From: Phenylobacterium sp.
Lineage (GTDB): Bacteria > Pseudomonadota > Alphaproteobacteria > Caulobacterales > Caulobacteraceae
Assembly: GCF_019636135.1 (NCBI RefSeq)
Contig: NZ_JAHBYD010000013.1
Coordinates: 57,675-121,674, forward strand
Direction of reading: 5' to 3'
Length of the DNA stretch: 64,000 bases
Positions 16,647-24,795 of this stretch are shown here, piece by piece. Numbering within the stretch: the first letter of the stretch is position 1; every line of letters starts with the position of its first letter. The translations under genes were made by a program, and so were the position numbers. The notes below the pieces were generated by a model. The model saw only the letters and a list, made by a program, of their open reading frames with translations. It ran no database searches and was not told the DNA's origin.

Positions 16647-17798
16647 ATGGAGCACGCTGCTGCATTCCGGATCGACGCCCCCGAAGGCGACGCGGGGACC
16701 GAGCCCCCCATGGCGATCCTCAGCGGCGACTGGACCACCCACTGGATGGTGGGCGACGGCGCCGACGAGGCGCTGGCCGCGGAGCTGGCCGGCTGGCGCG
16801 ATGTCTGGCTGGACCTGACCCGGGTGCGCCGGATGGACACCGCCGGCGCGTTCGCCATCGTCCGGGCGGCGGGCCGCGACGGCTTCTCCCTCGATCGGCT
16901 GAAGGCGCGGCCCGAGCAGAGGCGCCTGATCGAGCTGGTGGACAACGCCCACCGGGTCGAGCCGATCGTGCGGCCCGAACCGAAGGGCTTCCACAGCCTC
17001 ACGATCCGGATCGGCAAGGGCGTCGTCGACCTCCAGGCCGAATTCCTCGACACCATGGCCTTCTTCGGCCACCTGCTGGTGGCCGCGGCGCGGATGGTGG
17101 TGAACCTGTTCGTGGCGCCCGGGAAGATCCGCTGGGCGCCGATCTTCGGCCAGATGGAGCGCGCGGGCCTCGACGCCATACCCATCGTGGCGATCACCAC
17201 CTTCTTCATCGGCGCGGTCGTGGCGTTGCTGGGCGTGAACATGCTGCGGCAGTTCGGGGCGGAGGTGTTCGTCGTCGAACTGATCGGCGTGGCGGTGCTG
17301 CGCGAGTTCAACATCGTGATCACGGCGGTCCTGCTGGCCGGCCGCTCGGCCTCGGCCTTCGCCGCCGAACTGGGCTCGATGAAGATGCAGCAGGAGGTCG
17401 ACGCCATGCAGGTGATGGGCGTCGACCCGTTCGAGGCCCTGGTGCTGCCGCGGTTCATGGCGCTCCTGATCACCATCCCCCTGCTCACCTTCGTGGCGAC
17501 CCTGGCCGGGCTGCTGGGCGGCCTCATGGTCACCTGGACGACGCTCGACCTGGGGCCGACGTTCTTCCTGCAGCGGATCGTCGACAACGTGGGCGCCACC
17601 CACTTCTACATCGCGCTGTCCAAGGCGCCGGTCATGGCCGGCGTGGTCGCCAGCATCGGCTGCCGCCAGGGCCTGCTGACCGGCGGCGACGTCCAGTCGC
17701 TGGGCCGCCGCGTCACCGCCGCGGTGGTGCATGCGATCTTCGCGATCATCATGCTCGATGCCGCCTTCGCCCTCGTCTACATGGAGCTCGACCTATGA
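16647..17798 (+). CDS. mlaE: MlaE-family lipid ABC transporter permease with N-terminal STAS region
   Basis: 383 residues from the ATG at 16647; the start could be the later ATG of MAILSG. Residues about 20-125 form a STAS-like domain (WLDLTRVRRMDTAGAFAIV). Residues 130-383 form the MlaE permease with five to six membrane spans and the family's glycine-rich segment (FAAELGSMKMQQEVDAMQVM, the coupling region). In E. coli the STAS part is a separate protein, MlaB; here it is fused. Moves phospholipids or related lipids between the membranes together with MlaF and MlaD downstream. Confidence 0.88.
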   Translation: MEHAAAFRIDAPEGDAGTEPPMAILSGDWTTHWMVGDGADEALAAELAGWRDVWLDLTRVRRMDTAGAFAIVRAAGRDGFSLDRLKARPEQRRLIELVDNAHRVEPIVRPEPKGFHSLTIRIGKGVVDLQAEFLDTMAFFGHLLVAAARMVVNLFVAPGKIRWAPIFGQMERAGLDAIPIVAITTFFIGAVVALLGVNMLRQFGAEVFVVELIGVAVLREFNIVITAVLLAGRSASAFAAELGSMKMQQEVDAMQVMGVDPFEALVLPRFMALLITIPLLTFVATLAGLLGGLMVTWTTLDLGPTFFLQRIVDNVGATHFYIALSKAPVMAGVVASIGCRQGLLTGGDVQSLGRRVTAAVVHAIFAIIMLDAAFALVYMELDL

Positions 17799-18622
17799 CC
17801 GAGTTCCGCCCCGACCCGGCCCCGGATGAGAGCCTGCTGGACGAGGAAGGGCCGGCCATCGAGATCCACGGCCTCAGGACCGCCTTCGGCGACCACGTGA
17901 TCCACGACGGCCTCGACCTGGTGGTCGAGCGCGGCGAGGTGATGGGCGTCGTCGGCGGGTCGGGCGCCGGCAAGTCGGTGCTGCTCAACACGATCATCGG
18001 CCTGCGCAGGCCTCAGGCGGGCACGATCAAGGTGTTCGGACAGGAGCTGGACCGCGCCTCGCGCCGCCACTGGTCCCAGTTGGAGCAGAGCTGGGGCGTC
18101 CTGTTCCAGGGCGGCGCCCTCTTCTCGAACCTGACCGTGCGCGAGAACGTTGCGGCCCCGATGTTCGAACACACCCGCATGTCACGGCGCGAGGCCCACG
18201 AGCTGGCGGAACTGAAGATCGCCATGGTCGGGCTGCGGCCCGAGGCCGCCGCGCTGAAGCCCGCCGAACTCTCGGGCGGGATGAAGAAGCGCGCCGGCCT
18301 GGCGCGCGCGCTCGCCCTCGACCCCGAGCTCCTGTTCCTCGACGAGCCGACCTCCGGCCTCGACCCCATCGGCGCGGCCGCCTTCGACGAGCTGATCAAG
18401 GATCTCGCCGACAGCCTGGACCTCACGGTGTTCATGATCACCCACGACCTCGACTCCCTCTACGCCATCACCGACCGCGTGGCGGTGCTGGCCGACAAGC
18501 ACGTGGTCGCCACCGCGACGGTCCACGAGCTCGAGAAGTCCGATCACCCCTGGATCCGGGAATACTTCCAGGGTCCCCGGGGACGGACCGCGCGGCAGGC
18601 CCGGATGGGCGAGGACGCCTGA
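17795..18622 (+). CDS. mlaF: MlaF-type ABC transporter ATPase
   Basis: 275 residues. Complete ABC ATPase: Walker A GGSGAGKS at residues 54-61, Q loop in GVLFQGGALF, signature ELSGGMKKRAGLARAL near residue 157, Walker B LLFLDEPTSGLDP near 180, and the switch His in MITHDLDSL. Cytoplasmic motor of the MCE-type lipid transporter. Starts inside the mlaE stop (ATGA) and ends inside the mlaD start (TGATG), so the three are translationally coupled. Confidence 0.93.
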   Translation: MTEFRPDPAPDESLLDEEGPAIEIHGLRTAFGDHVIHDGLDLVVERGEVMGVVGGSGAGKSVLLNTIIGLRRPQAGTIKVFGQELDRASRRHWSQLEQSWGVLFQGGALFSNLTVRENVAAPMFEHTRMSRREAHELAELKIAMVGLRPEAAALKPAELSGGMKKRAGLARALALDPELLFLDEPTSGLDPIGAAAFDELIKDLADSLDLTVFMITHDLDSLYAITDRVAVLADKHVVATATVHELEKSDHPWIREYFQGPRGRTARQARMGEDA

Positions 18623-19587
18623 TGGAAAGAAACGCCAACTACGCCCTGGTGGGCCTCTCGACGCTGATCCTCACGGTGGCGCTGGCGGTGTTCATCGTCT
18701 GGCTCGCGCGCCTGCGCATCAACGCCGAGTACGATCTCTACGACATCGTCTTCCAGGGCCCCGTGCGGGGCCTGAACGAAGGCGGCGAAGTCCACTTCAA
18801 CGGGATCAAGGTCGGCGAGGTCACGACGATCGCGCTCGACAAGACCAACGCCCGCAACGTCATCGCGCGCGTGCGGGTGACCGAGGACGTGCCCGTCCGC
18901 ACCGACAGCTACGCCACCCTGGAGCCGCAGGGCATCACCGGCCTCAACTACGTGCAGATCACCTCGGGGTCGCCCAGCAAGCCGCTGCTCAAGGAGGCCG
19001 ACAAGCCCCGGTGCGAGCAACAGGGCCTCGGGCGCGACTGCATCCCCGTGATCCACAGCCAGCGCTCCGCCATCTCGGACCTGCTGGAGGGCGGCGGCAC
19101 GGTGCTGACGCGCACCATCGAGGCGCTGGACCGCGTGAACCGCGTCCTGTCGGACCAGAACATCAAGACCTTCTCGGCCGCGCTCTCCGACACCCAGGCC
19201 GTCACCGCCGAGATGCGCGAGCGCAAGGCCCTGATCGCCGACCTGCAGAGCGCGATCCAGCGCGCCGACACCGCCGCCGACGAGATCGCCAGGCTCTCGG
19301 CCTCGACCCGCGGCCTCGTCGAGGGCGACGGCTCCCGGGCGGTGAGGAACCTGGCCGACGCGGCCGACGAGGCGCGCGCCGCCGCCAAGGACGCCCGCGG
19401 GATGATCGGCCGCCTGCAAGGGCCGACGACGGAGTTCGCGACCAACGGCCTGCCGCAGGCCACCGCAGCCCTGATCCAGCTCCAGCAGGCCGCCGAGTCC
19501 CTCGAAGGCCTGGTCAACGAAGTCCGCTCCAGCCCCACCGGCGCGCTCGGCAAGGCCAGCGCGAAGGAAGTGAAGGTGCCCCAATGA
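18622..19587 (+). CDS. mlaD: MlaD-type MCE-domain protein
   Basis: 321 residues. One N-terminal membrane helix (about residues 8-28) anchors it in the inner membrane. The MCE domain follows (residues about 35-115: GLNEGGEVHFNGIKVGEV, GITGLNYVQIT) and then a long helical, coiled-coil-prone periplasmic tail to residue 321 (LQSAIQRADTAADEIARLSA). MCE rings thread lipid through the periplasm. The helical tail is longer than in E. coli MlaD and resembles the needle-forming MCE proteins of other alphaproteobacteria. Confidence 0.9.
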   Translation: MERNANYALVGLSTLILTVALAVFIVWLARLRINAEYDLYDIVFQGPVRGLNEGGEVHFNGIKVGEVTTIALDKTNARNVIARVRVTEDVPVRTDSYATLEPQGITGLNYVQITSGSPSKPLLKEADKPRCEQQGLGRDCIPVIHSQRSAISDLLEGGGTVLTRTIEALDRVNRVLSDQNIKTFSAALSDTQAVTAEMRERKALIADLQSAIQRADTAADEIARLSASTRGLVEGDGSRAVRNLADAADEARAAAKDARGMIGRLQGPTTEFATNGLPQATAALIQLQQAAESLEGLVNEVRSSPTGALGKASAKEVKVPQ

Positions 19588-20213
19588 CGCGCACGACCGG
19601 CCTCCTCCGCCTCGCCGCAACGGCCGCCGTGGCGCTGTCGCTCGGCGGCTGCATCTCGCTGCTGCCCAAGACCCGCGAGGCGCACCTCTACCGCTTCGGC
19701 CAGCCCCTGGCCGCCGAGGCCTTGACCGCGCCCCAGGGCCGGATCGGCGTCTTCCGGACGAACGCCACCTTCCAGCGGGAGGCGGCCGGCGACCGGCTGC
19801 TGACCATCACCGGCGGGCAGGTCGCCTATGTCGCCGACACGCGCTGGGTCGCGCCCGCGGTCGTGCTGTGGGACGAGGCGGTGCTGGCGGCGTTCGACGC
19901 CGACCACGGCCCCGTGCGGCTCATCTCGCGCGGCGAGCCGGCCGCGGCCGACTATGTGCTGCGCCTGGACGTGCGCAACTTCGAGGCCCGCTACGAGCGC
20001 GGCGCGAAGGCCGCCCCGACGGTCGTGGTGAGGGTGCGCGCCGCGATGACCCGCGGCGCCGATCGCAGCGTCGTCTCGGAACGGATCTTCGAGACGCGCG
20101 TCGTGGCCGCCGACAACCGCGTCGGCGCGATCGTGCCGGCCTATGACCGCGCCGTCGCCGAGGTGCTGAAGGACGTGGTGGCCTGGACCACCGCCGAGGC
20201 GAAGCCCGCCTGA
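19584..20213 (+). CDS. ABC-type transport auxiliary lipoprotein (PqiC-like)
   Basis: 209 residues. Signal peptide with lipobox LGGC (Cys about residue 23) predicts an outer-membrane or periplasm-facing lipoprotein. The mature part matches the ABC_trans_aux/PqiC family pattern (HLYRFGQPL, TRWVAPAVVLWDEAVLAAFD, DYVLRLDVRNFEA). Such proteins receive or couple MCE-protein lipid transport at the outer membrane. ATG overlaps the mlaD stop (ATGA). Last gene of the operon; followed by about 730 bases of inverted repeats. Confidence 0.85.
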   Translation: MTRTTGLLRLAATAAVALSLGGCISLLPKTREAHLYRFGQPLAAEALTAPQGRIGVFRTNATFQREAAGDRLLTITGGQVAYVADTRWVAPAVVLWDEAVLAAFDADHGPVRLISRGEPAAADYVLRLDVRNFEARYERGAKAAPTVVVRVRAAMTRGADRSVVSERIFETRVVAADNRVGAIVPAYDRAVAEVLKDVVAWTTAEAKPA

Positions 20214-20249
20214 TCCGCAGGAGCCACAGGACCTCGCGATCCCGGAGCG

Positions 20250-20323
20250 CGCCTGCCTCTCCCGCTTGCGGGAGAGGAGGACCGCCCGCCGAGGCCGCAG
20301 GCCGAAGAGCGGGTGGGGGAGAG
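20250..20323. repeat. short inverted repeat with CTCTCCC ends
   Basis: Lies 37 bases after the MCE operon. CTCTCCCGCTTGCGGGAGAG is a hairpin, followed by CCGCCCGCCGAGGCCGCAGG and a closing GAGCGGGTGGGGGAGAG that can pair with the first part. It is the first of three consecutive repeat elements in the 727-base gene-free stretch 20214-20940. I see no gene in that stretch. Confidence 0.65.
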
Positions 20324-20409
20324 GGAAAGCCTCCTCCACGACATCGACGACACCCCGGTCGAGCCACCTTGCCGGCCACTTGCCCCGCGCGCCCTCCCCC
20401 CTCCCTGCA

Positions 20410-20739
20410 GGGCAATCGCATATGGCTTGTGGGCGGCTTGTCCGCCCGATTCGTGAACCGCAGAGATCGCGGAGATGCGCAGAGAAGCTCTCTCACGATT
20501 GTCATCCCGGTTTCGCCGCAGGCGAAGACCGGGACCCAACCGTCCGGTGCTCTGAGGTTGTTATCTGGCCCCGCTCGCCAGGGGCCGGCCCCCAACCATC
20601 GACGCACCGGAGGGTTGGGTCCCGGTCTTGGGCTACGCCCAAACCGGGATGACAAACGGGGAAAGCCTCCGCGTATCTCCGCGATCTCTGCGGTTTTGAC
20701 GACGGCCTTTCGGCCGCCCGCATCCATATGCGATCGCCC
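20410..20739. repeat. nested inverted repeat, full copy B (330 bp)
   Basis: Near-identical to copy A (2338-2668) and in the same orientation: same outer arms (GGGCAATCGCATATGG / CCATATGCGATCGCCC), same middle arms (AACCGCAGAGATCGCGGAGA and complement), same inner arms (TGTCATCCCGG...GGGACCCAACC and complement) and almost the same central 70 bases. Differences are scattered substitutions plus one base in GGTTTGACTG versus GGTTTTGACG. The high identity over 18 kb implies recent copying or gene conversion. Open frames inside it are symmetric by-products of the palindromes. Confidence 0.92.
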
Positions 20740-20750
20740 TCCCCCTCCCT

Positions 20751-20882
20751 GAACGTCATGGCCGGGCCTGTCCCGGCCATCCAGACACGCAGGCGTGCGA
20801 GAGCGGCCCGCGGCGGGCGCCGCTGCGAGCTGTTCGGGATCGGTGTCTCTGGATGGTCGGGACAGGCCCGGCCATGACGTTC
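20751..20882. repeat. GTCATGGCCGGGCCTGTCCC inverted repeat
   Basis: Arms 20751-20788 and 20843-20882 (GAACGTCATGGCCGGGCC and complement, through CCATCCAGACAC / GTGTCTCTGGATGG). Each arm also folds alone: GGCCGGG, loop CCTGT, CCCGGCC. Together with copy B it separates the convergent MCE operon and folD, ending 58 bases before the folD stop. Confidence 0.85.
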
Positions 20883-20940
20883 GAGAGGGGTTCAGAACCG
20901 CGAACGGGCCTCGCCGCCCCGGCGGGGGTCGCCTGGAAAC

Positions 20941-21834
20941 CTAGGCCGGAAGGCCGGCTTGCAGCTTGGCGGCCTTCACGGTGTTGGCCAGCAGCACCGC
21001 GACCGTCATCGGGCCGACGCCCTTCGGCACCGGCGTGATCGAGCCCGCGACCTCGCGGGCCTCCTTGAAGTTCACGTCGCCGACCACCTTGGTCCTGCCG
21101 AGCGCCGCCTGCTCCGGGTCGTCGAAGGGCACGCGGTTGATGCCGACGTCGATGACGCACGCGCCGGGCTTGATCCAGTCGCCGCGGATCATCCGCGGCC
21201 GGCCGACGGCGGCGACCAGGATGTCGGCCGTGCGGCAGACCGCCGGCAGGTCCACGGTGCGCGAGTGCGCCATGGTGACCGTGCAGTTCTCGGCCAGGAG
21301 CAGTTGCGCGACCGGCTTGCCGACCAGCAGCGAGCGGCCCACGACCACGGCGGTCTTGCCCGTCAGGTCGCCCAGCGTCGCCTTGATCAGCTCCAGGCAG
21401 CCCGTGGGCGTGCAGGCCACCAGGGCGGGCAGCCCCGCGACCAGCCGCCCGGCGTTCACGACATGCAGGCCGTCGACGTCCTTGTCGGGCCCGATCAGCT
21501 CGATCACCGGCGTCTCGTCGAGCGGCTCGGGAAGCGGGAGCTGCACCAGGATGCCGTGGATCCCCGGGTCGGCGGCGAGCTTCCGGACCACCGCCTCCAG
21601 CGCCGCCTGGGTCGTGTCGCCGGGCAGCAGGTGCGTCTCCGAGCGCATCCCCGCGGCCCTGGACTGCTCGCCCTTCGACTTCACGTAGAGCTGGCTGGCC
21701 GGATCGTCGCCGACCAGCACCACCGCCAACCCCGGCTGCAGCCCATGCTCGGCCTTCAGCCGCGCGACCTCGGTCGCCACATCCGCCCGCAGCCGCTCGG
21801 CCACCGGCGCGCCCTCGATGATTCTGGCCGTCAT
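20941..21834 (-). CDS. folD: bifunctional methylene-THF dehydrogenase / methenyl-THF cyclohydrolase
   Basis: 297 residues. FolD family: the substrate-binding [14 protein letters not shown] with catalytic Lys near residue 54, [15 protein letters not shown], the NADP+ site [17 protein letters not shown], and the C-terminal [19 protein letters not shown]. Interconverts 5,10-methylene- and 10-formyl-tetrahydrofolate for purine and formyl-Met synthesis. First gene shown on the minus strand of folD-NUDIX-nuclease; the NUDIX gene ends 18 bases upstream. Confidence 0.95.
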   Translation of the reverse strand: MTARIIEGAPVAERLRADVATEVARLKAEHGLQPGLAVVLVGDDPASQLYVKSKGEQSRAAGMRSETHLLPGDTTQAALEAVVRKLAADPGIHGILVQLPLPEPLDETPVIELIGPDKDVDGLHVVNAGRLVAGLPALVACTPTGCLELIKATLGDLTGKTAVVVGRSLLVGKPVAQLLLAENCTVTMAHSRTVDLPAVCRTADILVAAVGRPRMIRGDWIKPGACVIDVGINRVPFDDPEQAALGRTKVVGDVNFKEAREVAGSITPVPKGVGPMTVAVLLANTVKAAKLQAGLPA

Positions 21835-21852
21835 GGCGCGCTCGCTAGCGCC

Positions 21853-22314
21853 TCAGGCGCGCGCACGCAATCGCAGCCACGCGGCGACGGCCCAGGCGTG
21901 CGACTCGCGCTCCAGCTCCACGACCGCCTGGCCGGGCTCCATCCACACCAGCCTGTGGTCGTCCTCCGTCTTCAGGGCGGCGTCCTCGGCGGCGACGCGT
22001 CCGGCGAAGAAGACGCCCCGCGTGTTCCGGATCACCCGGTCGTGGTGCAGGAAATAGTGGTCCGCGTGGACGAACGGCGCCGCGTCCAGCCGCACGGACA
22101 ATCCCGCCTCCTCGCCGCACTCGCGGACGGCCGCCTGGGCTTCCGTCTCGCCCTCGTCCAGGCCGCCGCCCGGCAGGTGGAGCAGCAGGCCCCGGCCCTC
22201 CCAGGCCACCTCGACCAGCGCGATGAGGCCGTCGCGCTCGATCACGCAGAAGGCGGCGGGCCGGTCGGCCGGTTCGTAGCCCGCCGGCGGATCGCCGAAC
22301 TGGGGCCGGGCCAT
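21853..22314 (-). CDS. NUDIX hydrolase
   Basis: 153 residues from the ATG at 22314, which overlaps the stop of the upstream nuclease gene. Complete Nudix box at about residues 49-71 (GGGLDEGETEAQAAVRECGE then EAG), with the metal-binding REcgEE glutamates. Hydrolyses a nucleoside diphosphate linked to another group; the substrate cannot be told from the sequence. Coupling to a secreted nuclease gene suggests a shared transcript rather than a shared pathway. Confidence 0.85.
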   Translation of the reverse strand: MARPQFGDPPAGYEPADRPAAFCVIERDGLIALVEVAWEGRGLLLHLPGGGLDEGETEAQAAVRECGEEAGLSVRLDAAPFVHADHYFLHHDRVIRNTRGVFFAGRVAAEDAALKTEDDHRLVWMEPGQAVVELERESHAWAVAAWLRLRARA

Positions 22315-23324
22315 CAGTCGATGCCGTACAGCGCGGGATACGGGTCGACCTTGCCGGCCAGCACGTCCTTCACCGCCACCGGCTTCCAGCCCACCTGCCG
22401 GGCGCCGCTGGCCCGCCAGGCCTCGACGATCACGTCGCGCAGTTCGGACGCGCCCGCCGCCAGGCGCCCGGCGGCGAAGGCCGGCCCACGGGGGTCGCCC
22501 GGCGCCATGCCCCCGGCCTTCTCCATCTCGTAGAGCGGCACGACCTCGTTGCCGGTCGTGACGAGGTAGGTCGACACGCGCTGCTCGATCGGGCAGTCGC
22601 ACAGCCTGAGCGGCGTCATCTTCGCCTTCACCGCGGCGGCCTTGACGCCGGCCAGCACCAGGTCGCCCTCGAACGGCCCGTGGATCCGGGCCTTGGTGTA
22701 GCCGTTCGGGTTCGGGCCGTCGCCCCAGCCGTTGTAGTGGTCGGTCACGTGCAGCGGCTGGCTGCCGTCGCCGACGAAATGGCCGAGCTCGCCCAGGCCC
22801 TTCAGGATCAGCGCCTCGCGGCGGATGCGGTCCTCGCGGAACCAGGCGCGGTGGGCGGCCCACTTCGGGTTCTTCTCGGCGGCGGCGAGGACGCGCCAGT
22901 AGGCGAAGTCGGTGACGAGCTGCTGCCAGCGGTCGATGATCGAATACGGCAGGTAGCCCGCCTTCCACTGGTCGAGGCCGGCGGCGCGCAACTGCGTCTC
23001 GTACTCGGCGCGGGTGGCGGCCAGGGGCAGCATCGGCGGCCCGCCCAGCACCTTGCCGTCGAGGTCGAGGTCGACGAAGTGGCCGGGGTCGCGGTCCTGG
23101 TCGTGCAGCTTGCCCGAGCCCTTGGAGCGGTCGGGCTCGCGCGACAGCTCGCCGACGTCGCGGGCGGCCTGCGGCGTGCGCAGGAACGCCGGCAGGTCGG
23201 CCGGCAGCGCCTTCAGCGCCAGTTCGCCCACCATTCGGTGGCCGGTGTTGCCCCAGGCGAGCAGGGAAGACGGCGTGGCGAGAGCGGCGAGCGCGGCCAG
23301 GGCCGGCGCGAGGAGGCGTTTCAT
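22314..23324 (-). CDS. secreted S1/P1-type zinc nuclease
   Basis: 336 residues. A signal peptide of 23 residues (ending SSLLA) leaves Trp24 as the mature N-terminus; in this family the amino group and carbonyl of that Trp bind zinc, and WGNTGHRM is the defining start. Further ligands fit DPGHFVDLD, and the LGHFVGDGSQPLHVTDHYNG block with its His and Asp residues. A periplasmic or extracellular single-strand nuclease and 3'-nucleotidase, probably scavenging nucleotides. Transcribed with NUDIX and folD. Confidence 0.88.
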   Translation of the reverse strand: MKRLLAPALAALAALATPSSLLAWGNTGHRMVGELALKALPADLPAFLRTPQAARDVGELSREPDRSKGSGKLHDQDRDPGHFVDLDLDGKVLGGPPMLPLAATRAEYETQLRAAGLDQWKAGYLPYSIIDRWQQLVTDFAYWRVLAAAEKNPKWAAHRAWFREDRIRREALILKGLGELGHFVGDGSQPLHVTDHYNGWGDGPNPNGYTKARIHGPFEGDLVLAGVKAAAVKAKMTPLRLCDCPIEQRVSTYLVTTGNEVVPLYEMEKAGGMAPGDPRGPAFAAGRLAAGASELRDVIVEAWRASGARQVGWKPVAVKDVLAGKVDPYPALYGID

Positions 23325-23362
23325 GCCTCCGGTGTCGCGTGGCCGGGTGACAGACGCAAGCG

Positions 23363-23947
23363 CTAGTCGCGGATGTTCAGCGCCTGCTCCACGCGCGCGA
23401 CCCAGGCTTTCACCGCCGGATACTGCGCGAGGTCGAAGCCGCCCTCGGGCGCGACGCGGGTGTAGGCGACGAGCGCCACGTCGGCGAGGGTCACCACATC
23501 ACCGACGAGATAGGGCGAGCCCTGCAGCGCCAGCTCCAGCCGCGCCAGCGCGTGGCCGCCCCGCTCGACGATCCGCGGCTCCAGCTCGCCCACGGGCTTT
23601 CCGAGGTAGCGCACCTGGAAGCGGGCGACGGCGACATAGGGCTCGTGGCTGTACTGCTCCCAGAACATCCACTCCAGCATCCGCGCCCGGTCGTAGGCGT
23701 CGGCGGGGACCAGGTGCGAGCCCTCGGCGAGGTGCAGGATGATGGCGTTGGACTGCGCCAGCGGGCGGCCGTCGTCCAGGATCACGACCGGGACCTGGCC
23801 TGCCGGATTCATCGCCAGGAACGCCTCGGTGCGCGACTCGCCGGCCATGATGTCGGTCTCGATCCACGCGTAGGCGCGGCCCACCGCGTCGGCCGTCCAT
23901 TTCACCTTCAGGCAGTTCCCGGAGATGCTGTCCCCATAGATTTTCAT
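23363..23947 (-). CDS. glutathione S-transferase family protein
   Basis: 194 residues from the ATG at 23947. Thioredoxin-like N-terminal half (MKIYGDSISGNCLKVKWTAD, cis-Pro in GQVPVVILDD, and the glutathione gamma-Glu contact LAQSNAIILHLAE) and an all-helical C-terminal half with VTLADVALVAY, the N-capping motif. The active-site position carries Ser/Asn rather than Cys. Substrate unknown. Confidence 0.85.
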   Translation of the reverse strand: MKIYGDSISGNCLKVKWTADAVGRAYAWIETDIMAGESRTEAFLAMNPAGQVPVVILDDGRPLAQSNAIILHLAEGSHLVPADAYDRARMLEWMFWEQYSHEPYVAVARFQVRYLGKPVGELEPRIVERGGHALARLELALQGSPYLVGDVVTLADVALVAYTRVAPEGGFDLAQYPAVKAWVARVEQALNIRD

Positions 23948-24134
23948 GCGCCGCGCCCCTTCATCCGAAGCCTCGCCTTGGGGTGAAATCCCTTTGTGGA
24001 CAAGTGATACGGCCTGAGCGGGCGTGTAAGGAAAACTCACAGGCCGCGACTGATCGCCCTTCCGGGGTTGCCCCGGGCGACCTCAGCCGGTAGGAGTCCG
24101 GCCACCAGTTCAACGACGAAGGAGGACGCCGTCA

Positions 24135-24614
24135 ATGCGACGCCGCCTCGCCGCCCTGGCAGCACTTTCCGCCATCGGTATCGCGTCCAACGCGCAAGCC
24201 GCGAATAACGATCCCGTGGGCGACCTGATCACCTCGGTGATCTCCGGGGCCCTGCCCGGGACGGGCGTCTTCAACGTGAAGGCGACGCTCTATCATGCCG
24301 GCGCCAAGGGCGTGGGCGTGCTGGACAGCCTCGGCTGCAAGGTCGTGCCGATGCGCACCATCGCGGTCGACAAGACCGTGATCCCGCGGCGCACCGTGAT
24401 CTTCATCAAGGAGACCGTCGGCCTGGCGATGCCCGACGGCAAGCCGCACGACGGCTACTGGTACGCCTCCGACATCGGCGGCGCGATCAAGGGCAAGCGC
24501 ATCGACCTCTTCACCGGCAAGAACGCCGCCTCGATGAAGCCGATGCAGAACCTGAACCTCTCCACCCTCACCGCGGTGAAGGTCGGCGAGTTCAAGGGCT
24601 GCCCGCCGGCGTAG
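24135..24614 (+). CDS. secreted 3D-domain protein
   Basis: 159 residues with signal peptide (to about residue 22, SNAQA); AAGGAGGA Shine-Dalgarno. The C-terminal half has a 3D (Asp-Asp-Asp) double-psi barrel: VDKTVIPRRTVIFIKE, WYASDIGGAIKGKRIDLFTG. The three expected acids are two Asp of ASDIGG and RIDLF. Related barrels occur in MltA and YabE-type cell-wall enzymes, so it may bind or cleave peptidoglycan in the periplasm, although it lacks an MltA domain. Standalone gene, divergent from GST. Confidence 0.72.
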   Translation: MRRRLAALAALSAIGIASNAQAANNDPVGDLITSVISGALPGTGVFNVKATLYHAGAKGVGVLDSLGCKVVPMRTIAVDKTVIPRRTVIFIKETVGLAMPDGKPHDGYWYASDIGGAIKGKRIDLFTGKNAASMKPMQNLNLSTLTAVKVGEFKGCPPA

Positions 24615-24633
24615 CCTCAGCTTCCCTTCACGG

Positions 24634-24784
24634 ACCACATGGATCGTGGGCGGCCCGTCCGCCCGATTCATCAACCGCAGAGATCGCGGAGATACGCAGA
24701 GAGCTCGCGGATCTCCCGGAATCCTCCGCGTGTCTCCGCGATCTCTGCGGTTTGACTGACGGCCTTTCGGCCGCTCGAAGCCAT
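24634..24784. repeat. nested repeat lacking the inner module (copy C)
   Basis: Convergent junction between the 3D-domain gene and fpr. Carries degenerate outer parts (GGGCGGCCCGTCCGCCCGAT; ATCCATATG is reduced to CCATAG) and good middle arms: AACCGCAGAGATCGCGGAGA at 24672 and its complement ending GCGGTTT at 24753, followed by the GACTGACGGCCTTTCGGCCG tail seen in copies A and B. In place of the 160-base inner module is a short spacer. This is the arrangement expected before the inner repeat was inserted, or after its loss. Confidence 0.88.
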
Positions 24785-24795
24785 AGGCGACCTGC

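Noticed and set aside
24020..24134. Riboswitch before the 3D-domain gene
   Set aside because: The leader is GC-rich and has small hairpins, but no known aptamer core could be matched.
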